Source of the DNA: JAFDZV01 sp964455525
Lineage (GTDB): Bacteria; Bacteroidota; Ignavibacteria; OLB7
NCBI GenBank assembly: GCA_964455525.1
Contig: CAYVWR010000001.1
Coordinates: 930,001 to 994,000, forward strand
Length of the DNA stretch: 64,000 bases
Reading direction: 5' to 3'
Made by a program: the position numbers and the translations under genes. Within the stretch, counting starts at the first letter, position 1; the number at the start of each line of letters is the position of its first letter. Below, piece by piece: positions 7,068 to 17,238 of the stretch. The notes under the pieces are model-generated. The model searched no databases. It was not told the DNA's origin and was given only the letters and a program-made list of their open reading frames with translations.

Positions 7068-10000
7068 CTATCCACCCAAGCCTGATTGAACCGGACTCAT
7101 CAGCAGAACTGAACTAGGTATATAAGTACCATAATTTAGATATCGCAGCATATCAGTATCGACATCAGCCCAGACTATATCTCGCCGCATAGCTACAGCT
7201 TGAATAAGCCTGGGCGAAGCCTTCTCTACTCCCCACAACTCTCCTGAGCTAAAAAGCAGCCGATACCCAGTCACTTGAATAATAGATCTGGGAGTACTTA
7301 TTCCAACTTCACTTATTAGTTGTGCTCCAGTTCGCCAAGTAGTCTGCACCACCCGTACCGCAGTAAAACCACCACTCACAATCAACGGCAGTGCATCCAC
7401 CGTAATACTCCCCCACTCCTCCGCGCTGGCATGAGCAAGATACGATGGTAGAGCACCGATCATCGTCCCTAATCGCTCGTACCGCGATTGATCCGGGTTG
7501 AACATCGCATCCACTCCAAGCCCATACATCGACGCTGCACCGCTGAACTCTTCCTCGAACACCGCAAAGCCAAGCGGAGTTAGCAGCATCGTCAGATCGA
7601 ACAGACGCTTTGTTATGCCACCGAAGTACTCGCCGACCGTGCCAAGCTGTCCCAACGTAGTATCGACCGCCCAGGCGAATCCATCGCGGAGGGCGTTGCC
7701 GTTGTTGCGCACCACCTCTGTCAGCCCCAGCAACCACTCCGGCCCCTTGATCCCGGGACCATCGCCTGCGCCGTACATGATAGAACGGCCCGAGGTTCCT
7801 CCGGGCATCGATATCCGGGGCGGGCCGGTGAAACCTCCCCCACCACCGATCGCACCGCCATCGCTATTGCCCCCTCCTCCTCCCTTGCCAGCCGCCAGAC
7901 CGCTCGGATCGGCATAGTCGATCGGGTTATGGCCCGCATAGGCGTACAGATTGGGACTATCGACGTACCCGAGCGGATCATGGCTCAGCCAGAGGCCATG
8001 CCGGGGGTCCATCATCCGCGCTCCACCAAGATACAGATCGGTATCGCTCAACCATCGAAGCCCGCCGAAACGAGGCTCGATGCCGGTGGCCGAGGTAGCC
8101 GGAGATGGGTTCCCGAACGGCTCGTAGTGATAGCGTTGCCGCATGGTTCCGGCACTGTCGGTCACGGCAGTCAGGTTCAAACGGGCATCATGGTGCATCA
8201 GGTAGGTTTCGCCAGCTACATGAGCCGCCATTGGCCCCGGCATGCCCGGATGATGGGTGAACTGACGTACCGGGCCACTGCCTTCGCGTTCTTGCCAGAG
8301 TGAGCCACCGAAGTAGGAGAGCTTGCGTACAGTTCCTCCGTAACCGGTGATGCTCCCCACACGCCCCAAGGGATCATACTCCAACGCAGTCTTCGTCACC
8401 GATCCATTTGGGTCTTTCACGCTCGTTACTCGTCCAAGCGCATCCACCTCGTAACGGTTGTTGGCATCGCTGCGGCGTGTTCCGTCCGGAAGGTGGGTAA
8501 TGGTTTCACCACCGGCTGAGGCCAGGCGATGCCCTGGCGTGTAGGAATATCCGGTGGTTGTTGTCCCCGCTGATGGATCGGTCTTCCTGAACGACAGCCG
8601 CTCGTCCGCCTTGCCCGCGCTTAGTTGCAGGAAAAGATATTCGTACGTGATAGGGGCCGGGATCTGAGCATGCAACGCATTCTCCACCGCCACGATATCG
8701 GCATTGCTGTTTGCCTGCGTATAGCCGTTTGTGCCGAGCGTGACAAGATGCGCGCCCTCGCGTGTTTCTTTCAGACGATCGTGGGAATCGAACAGATGAA
8801 GTCGCGATTGAACAGTGCCGGTGCTGGCAAGCTCCACCCGCCGCCGATTGGCCACATCGTAGCGATAGTCGGTCTGCTCCAGCGCCGTTCCCCCGGCTGC
8901 ATGCCGTACCCTGCTGATGCGTTTCCGCTCATCGTATTCATATGATGTCTCCACACCGCCGAGCAACGATGCCCTGCCGGGCATACCACGACCATAGGAC
9001 GTAAACATCCCCAGAAGAGCATCCCCCGCGCCGAGCGATCCTGAAGCGGTCCGCTCGATGCTGGTGACGCCCCCATTGAGGTCCGTGCCAAGGGTTTCGC
9101 GCCGTCCATCGGGCCATTTCCTGACCGCTGTGCCAGCCAGATCGTTATAGACCATCTCAAGCACGTCTCCATGGGTCGTCTCCCGAAGCAGGCGCCCGAG
9201 ACTATCGTATGCACGCGCTACGGTTGCCCCCCCTGCCGACGCCGTCAGGAGCCTGCCGAGGGCATCGTATGTGTAGAAATGCTGCGGAATACCATCCACC
9301 CCGGCCGGAACATTGGCAGCATTCATGGACGCAAGCCGTCCGCCCGCATCGTAGGTATAGGAAAGCGCCAGGCCGCTTGGAAGGGTGCTGGTTGCAAGGC
9401 GGCCATCAGGACCATAGGAGAGGGTGCGAGGGGCCTCATCTCCCGGCATACGCGAGCGCAGAAGGCGCCCGATGCCATCGTACTCGTACGTTGTTCTTTG
9501 CCCCGATGGATCTATCAACGCGGTCATACGACCAGCGAGATCGTAGCTCCGCCGATTGGCGATATTCAGCCCCAGGGGATCGCGCACGTCAGCCAGCACT
9601 TCATGGAGGAGCCCATAGGTGTACTCCGTGCGGGTACCATCGCGATCGACCACAGCAGTAAGAAGATCACGGTCGTCGTATTCAAACCGGGTCACAGCCC
9701 CATCGGGATCCTGCCTCTGCACCAGCCGTCCACGGGCATCGCTCTGCTGCCTCCATTTCCTCGATCGCACGGTGTTTCCATCGGTTTCGATGTCGCGATG
9801 TTCCACCTCAATGCTCCGATCGGCGAGATCGTAGACATATCGTTTCTGGTTGCCGAGCGGATCGGTCTGTTCAAGAAGCCGATTTAATCCATCGTATGCG
9901 TAGCGGGTACTGCCACCGCGCGGGCCAACAACCTTCACAAGCCGATCATCGCGATCGTAGAAGAATGTTGTGACCAGCCTGGGCGTGGTAAGCTCATCGA

Positions 10001-12923
10001 ACGGTGCATCGGAATTGAACGGACGCTCTGTCTGTTCAATCATCCGGCCGCGCGCATCGTACCGGAACTCCGTGCGGGAAAGGAGAGCATCGTGATCCCG
10101 CCCTGGATACAGGCACATTTCCGTACGTGCCAGATAACCACGTACCGACCAGATGTTACGAGCAGTAGGACCGGCAGGAGTCGTAGTTCCATCCGGAGCA
10201 CGATGCAGACGATGTGCCCGTGCAATTCTACCGAACGGCCCATACTCATATTCAGCGACAGTATCACCGGTAGCCCCATGAATCTCCCGGTGAACTCTTC
10301 CATCGCGCAGATAGATATAGCGTTCCTGCGTGCGGGAATCATCGTATCCACTCACCTCATGACGCAGGAGAAGCCCACGCTCATCCCATCGCCAACGAGA
10401 TACCGTTCCAAGAGGATCGCTGCTGCTCAACGGCAGCCCTCGATGATCTACCTGGCGTCGTGTTACCCGAGGCGCTTCGGTGTTGGCGCCGATCTCCGAA
10501 CGCACCACATGGCCGAGGATATCCCGCACGATCCGGTCTACGATATGCTCCCCCTTAATCACAGAATCGGCATATGCACCACGTGGCCGTTGTACCTCAA
10601 CCAGCAGTCCATCTGCATTATAGTGCAGGATGGTGGTTGGCGCCGAGCCGTTGATCTCCGGCGCAGTCACCATTTCAAGCTGGCCGAGCGCATTGTATTC
10701 GTAGGTGGTTGCAGCGCCGGTAGGATCGACAACGGTTCTCAGAAACCCATAGGCATCGTAGGTAAATATCTGCTCTGCGGCGCTCCCTCCGGTTGCCGCA
10801 TCGGCTATTTTTTTCAGGAGACGGCCACGCCCATAACCAGGATTCTCCTCATAGACCAACTCATGCCGTATTCCTTCCGGCGTGATGATCGCCGTGGTCT
10901 GTCCCCGACCATTTGTCTCGAATTTCGTCTCGGCGATCTGAAGGCTGTTATCGGGAAGAGTCACGGACGGATGAACGATCTTCGCCAGCATCCGTTTTGC
11001 ATCGGGGGTGTAGTGATACGTCGTCGTACAATCGCCTACGGAGAATCCATCACCTGGCAAGCCTCGTTCGGTGAGAAGGAGTTGCAGATCGGGATCATAA
11101 CTTCCCTCCCATACAAGCTCGCTCATGGCGCCATCCAACCGTCTGATCTGCTTTATCAGGCCTCGCATGCGCGGATCAGGATGATTGAAATAATAGTCGA
11201 TCTGCTCCCCAAGCCCCCAGAGATGCTCCAGATCCCCACCGCCATCGCTCTGGAATTCTCTGAGGTTCCGGGTTCCTGTACGATTTCCCTGGCTGTCATA
11301 GCTAAATTCGACAGCAGTAATCCAGAACGATCCATCCTTTGCCAGACGTGTGCGGCGATCAAGGATATTTCCCCGGAAATTGAATGTGTATGTGGTAAGC
11401 CCTCCTTCGGGATCGAGAACTTCGGTGCGCTGCGTGGGAATATTCAGATATTCATCACGCGCCGGGAGCCATTGTAGTGGCATATACTGAAAACGATAGA
11501 GATGGCCGCCATGCCCCTGGCGCAACACATGCCCGTAGCTCCAGCTCGATGGGTCTTCATCGTACCGATTTTCGATATGCACATTGCCATGCCCATCATC
11601 TATCCGCACGATGTTATGGCGGAGCATTTCGGGAAGATGAAGTCCGGCGTAGTGGTACACACGTTCCATGCGGCTTGTATCGCCGGAATGTGCCACAGGA
11701 TAGCGAACACGGAGCAGGCGCTGAATGTCGGGATCATGATAATAATCGACCTGGCGCCCCAGATTATCGCCCACTCGCTCCAGCAGGCCACAATTTCCGT
11801 AGCTAAAGCGCAGATACTGATGGGGACCGGCGGCAGGATTTTCGTTTTCATCCACGGGATGGCATGTCACCTGGTGCACACGATACTCGGCATCGTATTC
11901 ATAGCGGAGCTGATTACCGAACCGATCGCGCACATGTACCAACGGTATGCGGTATGGATTGGTCCAGCCGTCCGGACGGGCAAAAAACCAGGAGAGACCG
12001 CCCACATCACGGATTACATAGTCACCATCGGGATGCAGAAGCGGCAGTCGCTCCAGCTTCTGGAATACACCGCGTGGCGGCTCGAACTCCTGGCCGTTCC
12101 AGGTGAACCGATCCTCCCGCAGATTTCCGTTCCAGCGAGCAATATCACCTGAAGCTTCGCCTTCTGCCGGAAGAAGCTCGCGCAGATAGATATTGTGGTT
12201 ATGATCCCAGTTCCAGGCAAAAGGCCCGGGGAAAGGCTGGCCGCTTCGATAAGTGCGAACAAGCGAGAGCGGCAAAACCGTGTTCGGAATCACCAGATCG
12301 GCCTCTTCGATCGTAAAGATTCCACGGTACAGATCGACTGGATCACCCCCGTAAACAGTCTCATTGCTGGCTTCACCGCTGAATGGCGGTGGCTGGGGCC
12401 GTTCCTCCTTCTCCTCCTTGGTTGTACCATATGTATGCCCGGCCGGAATATCGGTTGAAGGTGGTGGGGCAGGAGCATCCGAGCCCACCATTCCCTCGGC
12501 AACACGTGGAGGTGCGCCCTGTGCATCGCCAGTGTCCTGACGAACCGTTCCATCCTGCTGCCCTTGTTTTGGCGTGGTAACCTGCCAGAGCACATCGCTG
12601 CACCGAAGTTCTCCGCATGCCCCGCTCTGCACAAACTGGCACGCTTCCTCTATCTGATATCTGGTGGCATTCGATGCCTGTATAATCGGTGCTTTTGTCA
12701 GCACCGGCCCCGAACCGGACTCTCCTTCATGGATTATATAGGCAGAGTTGATGATCTCGATCAGCTCACATGCTGTATTGGCATAGACAGTATCGGTCTG
12801 AGTGCCGTTCGGCCCCAGCATCCTGGTCTCTCCATTTTTCTTGTATTGTATAGTTGAACGCGTATAATTTTTCAGTGGATATGGGAATTTCAAGTATCGG
12901 AATGTCGGCGCTCCATTCGGCAT
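7068..12923 (-). CDS. RHS/YD-repeat protein with unrecognised C-terminal tail
   Basis: A 1,951-residue protein. Residues 1-130 form a unique N-terminal domain, 135-185 a Pro-rich linker, and about 192-225 the DUF6531-type entry (GDPVDLYRGIFTIEEADLVI). About 1,400 residues of YD repeats follow (YEYDGIGRLLRSR, RYAYDGLNRLLEQ and many others), which build the RHS cocoon. The RHS core ends near residue 1675 with LSHDPLGYVDSPNLYAYAGH and DPSG. After it come a Gly-rich linker and a 276-residue tail with hydrophobic stretches. In known RHS proteins the cocoon encloses a C-terminal toxin released at this junction; I recognise no toxin family here. No Sec signal or T9SS domain is visible. AGGAGGG lies about 9 bases before the ATG. 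The Ig-repeat gene lies upstream on the same strand, separated by 209 bases with a hairpin. Confidence 0.9.
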   Translation of the reverse strand: MPNGAPTFRYLKFPYPLKNYTRSTIQYKKNGETRMLGPNGTQTDTVYANTACELIEIINSAYIIHEGESGSGPVLTKAPIIQASNATRYQIEEACQFVQSGACGELRCSDVLWQVTTPKQGQQDGTVRQDTGDAQGAPPRVAEGMVGSDAPAPPPSTDIPAGHTYGTTKEEKEERPQPPPFSGEASNETVYGGDPVDLYRGIFTIEEADLVIPNTVLPLSLVRTYRSGQPFPGPFAWNWDHNHNIYLRELLPAEGEASGDIARWNGNLREDRFTWNGQEFEPPRGVFQKLERLPLLHPDGDYVIRDVGGLSWFFARPDGWTNPYRIPLVHVRDRFGNQLRYEYDAEYRVHQVTCHPVDENENPAAGPHQYLRFSYGNCGLLERVGDNLGRQVDYYHDPDIQRLLRVRYPVAHSGDTSRMERVYHYAGLHLPEMLRHNIVRIDDGHGNVHIENRYDEDPSSWSYGHVLRQGHGGHLYRFQYMPLQWLPARDEYLNIPTQRTEVLDPEGGLTTYTFNFRGNILDRRTRLAKDGSFWITAVEFSYDSQGNRTGTRNLREFQSDGGGDLEHLWGLGEQIDYYFNHPDPRMRGLIKQIRRLDGAMSELVWEGSYDPDLQLLLTERGLPGDGFSVGDCTTTYHYTPDAKRMLAKIVHPSVTLPDNSLQIAETKFETNGRGQTTAIITPEGIRHELVYEENPGYGRGRLLKKIADAATGGSAAEQIFTYDAYGFLRTVVDPTGAATTYEYNALGQLEMVTAPEINGSAPTTILHYNADGLLVEVQRPRGAYADSVIKGEHIVDRIVRDILGHVVRSEIGANTEAPRVTRRQVDHRGLPLSSSDPLGTVSRWRWDERGLLLRHEVSGYDDSRTQERYIYLRDGRVHREIHGATGDTVAEYEYGPFGRIARAHRLHRAPDGTTTPAGPTARNIWSVRGYLARTEMCLYPGRDHDALLSRTEFRYDARGRMIEQTERPFNSDAPFDELTTPRLVTTFFYDRDDRLVKVVGPRGGSTRYAYDGLNRLLEQTDPLGNQKRYVYDLADRSIEVEHRDIETDGNTVRSRKWRQQSDARGRLVQRQDPDGAVTRFEYDDRDLLTAVVDRDGTRTEYTYGLLHEVLADVRDPLGLNIANRRSYDLAGRMTALIDPSGQRTTYEYDGIGRLLRSRMPGDEAPRTLSYGPDGRLATSTLPSGLALSYTYDAGGRLASMNAANVPAGVDGIPQHFYTYDALGRLLTASAGGATVARAYDSLGRLLRETTHGDVLEMVYNDLAGTAVRKWPDGRRETLGTDLNGGVTSIERTASGSLGAGDALLGMFTSYGRGMPGRASLLGGVETSYEYDERKRISRVRHAAGGTALEQTDYRYDVANRRRVELASTGTVQSRLHLFDSHDRLKETREGAHLVTLGTNGYTQANSNADIVAVENALHAQIPAPITYEYLFLQLSAGKADERLSFRKTDPSAGTTTTGYSYTPGHRLASAGGETITHLPDGTRRSDANNRYEVDALGRVTSVKDPNGSVTKTALEYDPLGRVGSITGYGGTVRKLSYFGGSLWQEREGSGPVRQFTHHPGMPGPMAAHVAGETYLMHHDARLNLTAVTDSAGTMRQRYHYEPFGNPSPATSATGIEPRFGGLRWLSDTDLYLGGARMMDPRHGLWLSHDPLGYVDSPNLYAYAGHNPIDYADPSGLAAGKGGGGGNSDGGAIGGGGGFTGPPRISMPGGTSGRSIMYGAGDGPGIKGPEWLLGLTEVVRNNGNALRDGFAWAVDTTLGQLGTVGEYFGGITKRLFDLTMLLTPLGFAVFEEEFSGAASMYGLGVDAMFNPDQSRYERLGTMIGALPSYLAHASAEEWGSITVDALPLIVSGGFTAVRVVQTTWRTGAQLISEVGISTPRSIIQVTGYRLLFSSGELWGVEKASPRLIQAVAMRRDIVWADVDTDMLRYLNYGTYIPSSVLLMSPVQSGLGG

Positions 12924-13093
12924 AGTTCAGCCCTCCTACAGACATCTGGATTAATATTGCTACAACGAAAATTGTGATGGCATCCAGGGTCGCACTTTTT
13001 ACGCCCTTCGTATACAACGGCCCGGTGGTAGATCGATCATAATGAAATTGCTGGCACACCACGGAATCGCCTAGTTATCTCTCTGGCGATAAC

Positions 13094-13127
13094 ATTCCCG
13101 GCGGCATTGCCAGACACCGCCGGGAAT
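13094..13127 (-). terminator. Hairpin between Ig-repeat and RHS genes
   Basis: ATTCCCGGCGG/CCGCCGGGAAT, an 11-bp GC-rich stem with a 12-base loop, 6 bases past the stop of the 1,230-residue gene. There is no U-tract on the minus strand, so it may only attenuate read-through into the RHS gene. Confidence 0.5.
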
Positions 13128-13132
13128 CCGTA

Positions 13133-16100
13133 TCAGACAGAGATTCCGCTATAGACCTTTATCTCAGCGGTGAAATCACCACCGTGGGTACCATCGCCCG
13201 AGGGAAATGAGTACGGCTCGCCATCCAGTGGCTGGTTGTTATGTGTGATCTGGCTTCCGGTACCACTACCAACCAGGGTAACCAGATAATCATCAGCAGT
13301 AAGCGGACCTTGAGGCACAAACCAGGCAGTTGTATCGTTCTTCATCACCACAGCTCCGGGAACTATTCCGGTACCAGCCTGGATCGTAAAGGTACTGGTT
13401 GTCAGTGTGCCATTATCGGGTGCTTTATTGAATACCACTTCGATGATGTTGGGATAGCTTGCTGCCGAAACGGCAAGGATTTCAATTGGGTGGCTCATCT
13501 GCGTTAGAACAATCGGAATATTCGGGTTCTGATAGTTGCTCCGAACCCTTACCGCCGTTACACGTAGTGTGGAAATGATGCCGGGCGATTGCACAGTCGA
13601 AGCCCTCTCCACCCTAAGATTGAAGGCGAAATCCCCTCCTGCCACACCATCTCCGGAGGGAAGACCACTTGGCTCTCCGTCGAGTACTTTCGTCTGATAG
13701 GTAGGGGCATTGGTGCCGCTGCCGAAAAGCGTGCACTGGTATTCCCGGCCCCCTTCCAACGAACTGGAGAGCTTGAATCGGGCGGCAGTTCCAGAGGATG
13801 AGATCAAGCTTACACCAACGGCATTGCTTCCGTCCATCACCACAAACGATCCATGTGTAAGCGATCCGGAATCCGGCTGATGACTAAAACTGATTTCGAT
13901 GATATCCGGTTCATCCGATTCATATACGATCTGTGCCACACTCGGATGGATCATCTCGGCAAGCACCCGCGGATTGTTCGCATCGGAAGCAGAGCTCATG
14001 AAACGCACTCCCACCACATTCAGCATCGGATCAGGAATTGGAGGCGGTGGTAGAGTGACTGGTTGATAGGGTTTCATCATACAGACAAAATCCCCTCCTT
14101 CCATAGCATTCCCCGATGGAAACCCCAACGGCTCGCCATCGAGCGGCTTTCCCTGAAAGGTGAGCCGATTTTCCCCTTCTCCCTTCAGCGTAATGGTATA
14201 GAGCGCATTCGGCTGAATGGTATCAGTGATGGTCAATGTTGCCGTCGCATTGCTGCCAAGCGCAACCGTCGCATTCACCGGCTGGCCATTCTGCGTTACT
14301 CTGAATGTCTGTGCGGTCACGGTGCCGGAATCGGGCTGCTCGCTGAAGAGCACCTTGATGATATTCGGCTGATCGTGATAGTTCACAACCTGCACGGTGC
14401 GCGGGTCATCCATGGAATGCAAGACTCGCGGATTCCCGGGGTCAGGGCTGGAGCTTGCAACAAGCACACCTACCACATTCGCGAGCGGTGTCACAGACGG
14501 AATTGTGGTGGATGGAGCACCCACGACTCGTATAGCAAACCGGAAATCGCCTCCTTCAACTCCATCTCCGGAAGGAAATGCCAAGGGATCGCCATCAAGC
14601 AATGCCCCACCAAATGTGATCGGGGGCGATGTCGTTCCATTGACGGTCACCGTATAGAGAGCCCCGGCCTGAAGAGGGTCGGTGATAATAAGACGCACGA
14701 TGTTGGAGCCAACACGAACGATCTGCTTAGCGACACTGTTACTCCCTTGCGTAATAGTGATGGCCGATCCTGTGATGCTCTCCCCATCCGGAGTATCGCT
14801 GAATATGATATCGATCACATTAGGCTTGTGGCTGTGTTGTACCTGCGGGATGGCAGCCGGATTGCTCATATCAACCAGAACACGAACAGTGCCGGGATCA
14901 GGATAGGTACTGCCGATACGTACACCGATGATCGTACGCAACGATTGCACCGGAACGGAAGGATGGGGAGCAATCGTCCGCAGGATCTGCTCCTTGGTTG
15001 CAAGAATTTCCTGGATCGGCCTGCCAAGGGCATCGCTCAGCTCCCACATATCGGTGCGAAGGAAACTTCCCAGAGTGATATTCCCCAGTCTCCTGCTGAT
15101 GGCATCTCGGTATGCAAACGGAACAGCAGAAGAACGATTCACAGGTTTGCCGATCTCGCTGCTCAGATCATATGTCTCGAGAGCACCAGCAACCTGGGAG
15201 TAGAAAACATCGCTTTTGACAAATGGCACCGCACATTTCTGCTCATCATCGGTGGTAGTGAGCGCCTTCAGGATCTCCCGGCGAACAACTGCTGTCAGCT
15301 CGTTACTCTGATAAATCGCCTGCTCGGTTGCCGGACCACTTACGATATCGCGCTGGCCAAGATCCCTTTCCAGGTTCATTCCCGGCCAGGTAACAACTCG
15401 ATGGGTATTGTTTACGAGTGTTCCCGGATCATAGTCATAGTCCTTATCACAATCCATTGGTGTATCACCGCCACCACCTGAACTGCTGCCGGCCCCATTG
15501 CCACCACCACGCGAATGGCAGCAGCAAAGATTACGCGTGTTGATATACATGCTCTTCAGGCTTTCACGGATGCTTCGTTCTTTTTTCTTGATATGCACAA
15601 GAAAATTAAATTTCAGCGTGCCTTTATTGACGCCGGTATTATACACCTGCCACGACACCTCTCCCTTTAGAATAACTCTGGCGGTCGAGACCGACTCCAC
15701 CGATGTTTTTGAAGGGAATGCGGGCCATCCCGGCTTATCCTCAATCACGTTGATTCCCTCCTCACTGGTCTTGTCCACATCCACAATCCATCCATCAGGT
15801 GGCTCGTAGACAAACGAGCTGGCAGTGTAGCCAGTTGCCCCATCCGGAGCTCCCGAACGCTGCTCGGCCTGAATCTGATGCGATACAAGCACCGTATTCT
15901 CCTCGATATCATCTACGAATCGTGCATCGGTATCGAGATGTGCCGTCTGGAGATGTACCCCTACGCAGAAATCCTCCATGTTCTCAGGGCAAACGACTAC
16001 CAGAAAGATGTCCTGAATTCCCTCAAGCGCACGAGGTCCATTGATAAATGTTGCCTGGCTCTGAAGCACATGTGGACGAGGCTCCATGAAGAACACTGCA

Positions 16101-16825
16101 CGGTTAGTGCCCACATGAAATGACTGAAAAAGATTATAAAGCTGGGAAAGCTGCGTGGTGTGCGACGACAGCTCGCGACGTTCGGTACTTCTATCGATGT
16201 TTGTGACCTCTGAGCGCTCCGATCCGGCACGATTGGTAGAGCTTGACGTGCCCGATGCCCCTACCTTAGCCTCACCAATCAATGGCAGGCTTATGCCGAA
16301 GTTGACCCCGGCATTGAACGAACTGAATGTCTCCGTACTCTCTGAATTCACGGCGCTCTTGCCAACTGCCACAGAGTTTTGCGATCCAGAGGCTATCTGC
16401 CCGGTGGAAGTCACGGCCTCGAAAAGCTCTCGTTTCTTAGGCTCGAAATCAGCAAAATACAGATCACGTGCTGTTCCACTTCCAGCAGGTCCGAGCGATA
16501 TCTGCAATAATGCCCCATAACATGACTGGGCCTTCCGTATAGCCTGTGCATAGCTTTTTGGCAGGAAGTTCGCCAGGTAGACAGAGGGGATTTCAGGGGC
16601 ATCGGGAGTAATGGAAACGGTCACCTTCAGATATGAAACCTTTTGTCCATGTTTTGCCAGCAATGGCTGATAGTCATCTTCTGGTGTGTACTCATAGACG
16701 ATAATGGAGGGTATCCAGGGATTTGGCGGTTTGGCACCGCATATCGGGCTATGCACCATGTCGTCGGTGAAACACTTCCGCTTCCAGGGAATATCCGTAG
16801 GGAGCCCAAGATTAAAAGAACTCAT
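13133..16825 (-). CDS. Large protein with four tandem Ig-like repeats, RHS partner
   Basis: A 1,230-residue protein. GGAGGA 9 bases before ATG 16825 decides the start over an in-frame ATG at 16888. The N-terminal about 400 residues are globular, starting MSSFNLGLPTDIPWKRKC. They include a Ser/Thr-rich amphipathic stretch and the block LSQLYNLFQSFHVGTNRAVF, which I recall from uncharacterised proteins near RHS genes. A linker near 440-480 holds CCCCHSRGGGN and Gly/Ser runs. From about residue 630 to the end there are four copies of a Big_5/SbsA-like Ig domain, each carrying a LDGEP..FPSGDG..GGDF signature. No signal peptide, membrane segment or T9SS domain is visible. The gene precedes the RHS gene; a joint role in surface display or toxin delivery is inference. 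Confidence 0.75.
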   Translation of the reverse strand: MSSFNLGLPTDIPWKRKCFTDDMVHSPICGAKPPNPWIPSIIVYEYTPEDDYQPLLAKHGQKVSYLKVTVSITPDAPEIPSVYLANFLPKSYAQAIRKAQSCYGALLQISLGPAGSGTARDLYFADFEPKKRELFEAVTSTGQIASGSQNSVAVGKSAVNSESTETFSSFNAGVNFGISLPLIGEAKVGASGTSSSTNRAGSERSEVTNIDRSTERRELSSHTTQLSQLYNLFQSFHVGTNRAVFFMEPRPHVLQSQATFINGPRALEGIQDIFLVVVCPENMEDFCVGVHLQTAHLDTDARFVDDIEENTVLVSHQIQAEQRSGAPDGATGYTASSFVYEPPDGWIVDVDKTSEEGINVIEDKPGWPAFPSKTSVESVSTARVILKGEVSWQVYNTGVNKGTLKFNFLVHIKKKERSIRESLKSMYINTRNLCCCHSRGGGNGAGSSSGGGGDTPMDCDKDYDYDPGTLVNNTHRVVTWPGMNLERDLGQRDIVSGPATEQAIYQSNELTAVVRREILKALTTTDDEQKCAVPFVKSDVFYSQVAGALETYDLSSEIGKPVNRSSAVPFAYRDAISRRLGNITLGSFLRTDMWELSDALGRPIQEILATKEQILRTIAPHPSVPVQSLRTIIGVRIGSTYPDPGTVRVLVDMSNPAAIPQVQHSHKPNVIDIIFSDTPDGESITGSAITITQGSNSVAKQIVRVGSNIVRLIITDPLQAGALYTVTVNGTTSPPITFGGALLDGDPLAFPSGDGVEGGDFRFAIRVVGAPSTTIPSVTPLANVVGVLVASSSPDPGNPRVLHSMDDPRTVQVVNYHDQPNIIKVLFSEQPDSGTVTAQTFRVTQNGQPVNATVALGSNATATLTITDTIQPNALYTITLKGEGENRLTFQGKPLDGEPLGFPSGNAMEGGDFVCMMKPYQPVTLPPPPIPDPMLNVVGVRFMSSASDANNPRVLAEMIHPSVAQIVYESDEPDIIEISFSHQPDSGSLTHGSFVVMDGSNAVGVSLISSSGTAARFKLSSSLEGGREYQCTLFGSGTNAPTYQTKVLDGEPSGLPSGDGVAGGDFAFNLRVERASTVQSPGIISTLRVTAVRVRSNYQNPNIPIVLTQMSHPIEILAVSAASYPNIIEVVFNKAPDNGTLTTSTFTIQAGTGIVPGAVVMKNDTTAWFVPQGPLTADDYLVTLVGSGTGSQITHNNQPLDGEPYSFPSGDGTHGGDFTAEIKVYSGISV
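13140..14945 (-). repeat. Four-copy tandem repeat encoding Ig-like domains
   Basis: Four coding repeats of about 460 bp each. The LDGEP/LDGDP codons recur near 13211, 13672, 14131 and 14589, a spacing of 458-461 bases. The copies share the start VVGV.V.SS..DP..PRVL, the middle NIIE/KV.FS..PD.GT and the end FPSGDGV.GGDF, but have diverged clearly at the DNA level. Confidence 0.85.
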
Positions 16826-17238
16826 TGGCTGATCCTCCAAGGGATAGTGGTTATAGTATGGTGGTGTAATAGCAACAGAACCGCGCACGAAGCCATAATG
16901 GTTCCATGTTTAGAACATCCAGGAAATACATATCATGGACGATATTATTCCGCCCGCGATGCAGGCAGACTGGTGATTGTGGAAACGCTTATACCAGAAA
17001 TATCATAGTGGCAGTTGAGAAGGCGTGATTGGTTATCATCTGCGCCCATGGTAGATACATTCCTATCTCCTGTCAAGAGAAATAACTATCCTTATATATT
17101 TTTTTATAGTCAGGGAGAAAACATAACGCCAGAACGCGGAGAAGATGCAGGCCACTGGTACTCTTGATGGCGTTGCGTCTTTGCGCCCTGGCGTATATCA
17201 TTTCTACGTATAGATGTCCGCAGGTACCGGCCTCCTTC
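16826..17238. other. Gap between Ig-repeat gene and ThyX-like gene
   Basis: 413 bases with no convincing gene. An AT-rich stretch with a T-run (near 17090-17107) lies about 130 bases past the ThyX-like stop. The promoter of the Ig-repeat gene should be here, but no clear motif is seen. Confidence 0.5.

Noticed and set aside
7309..7737. 142-codon frame inside the RHS tail as an overlapping immunity gene
   Set aside because: It is a Cys/Trp/Arg-rich alternative frame of the RHS gene with no start signal; it looks like a shadow.
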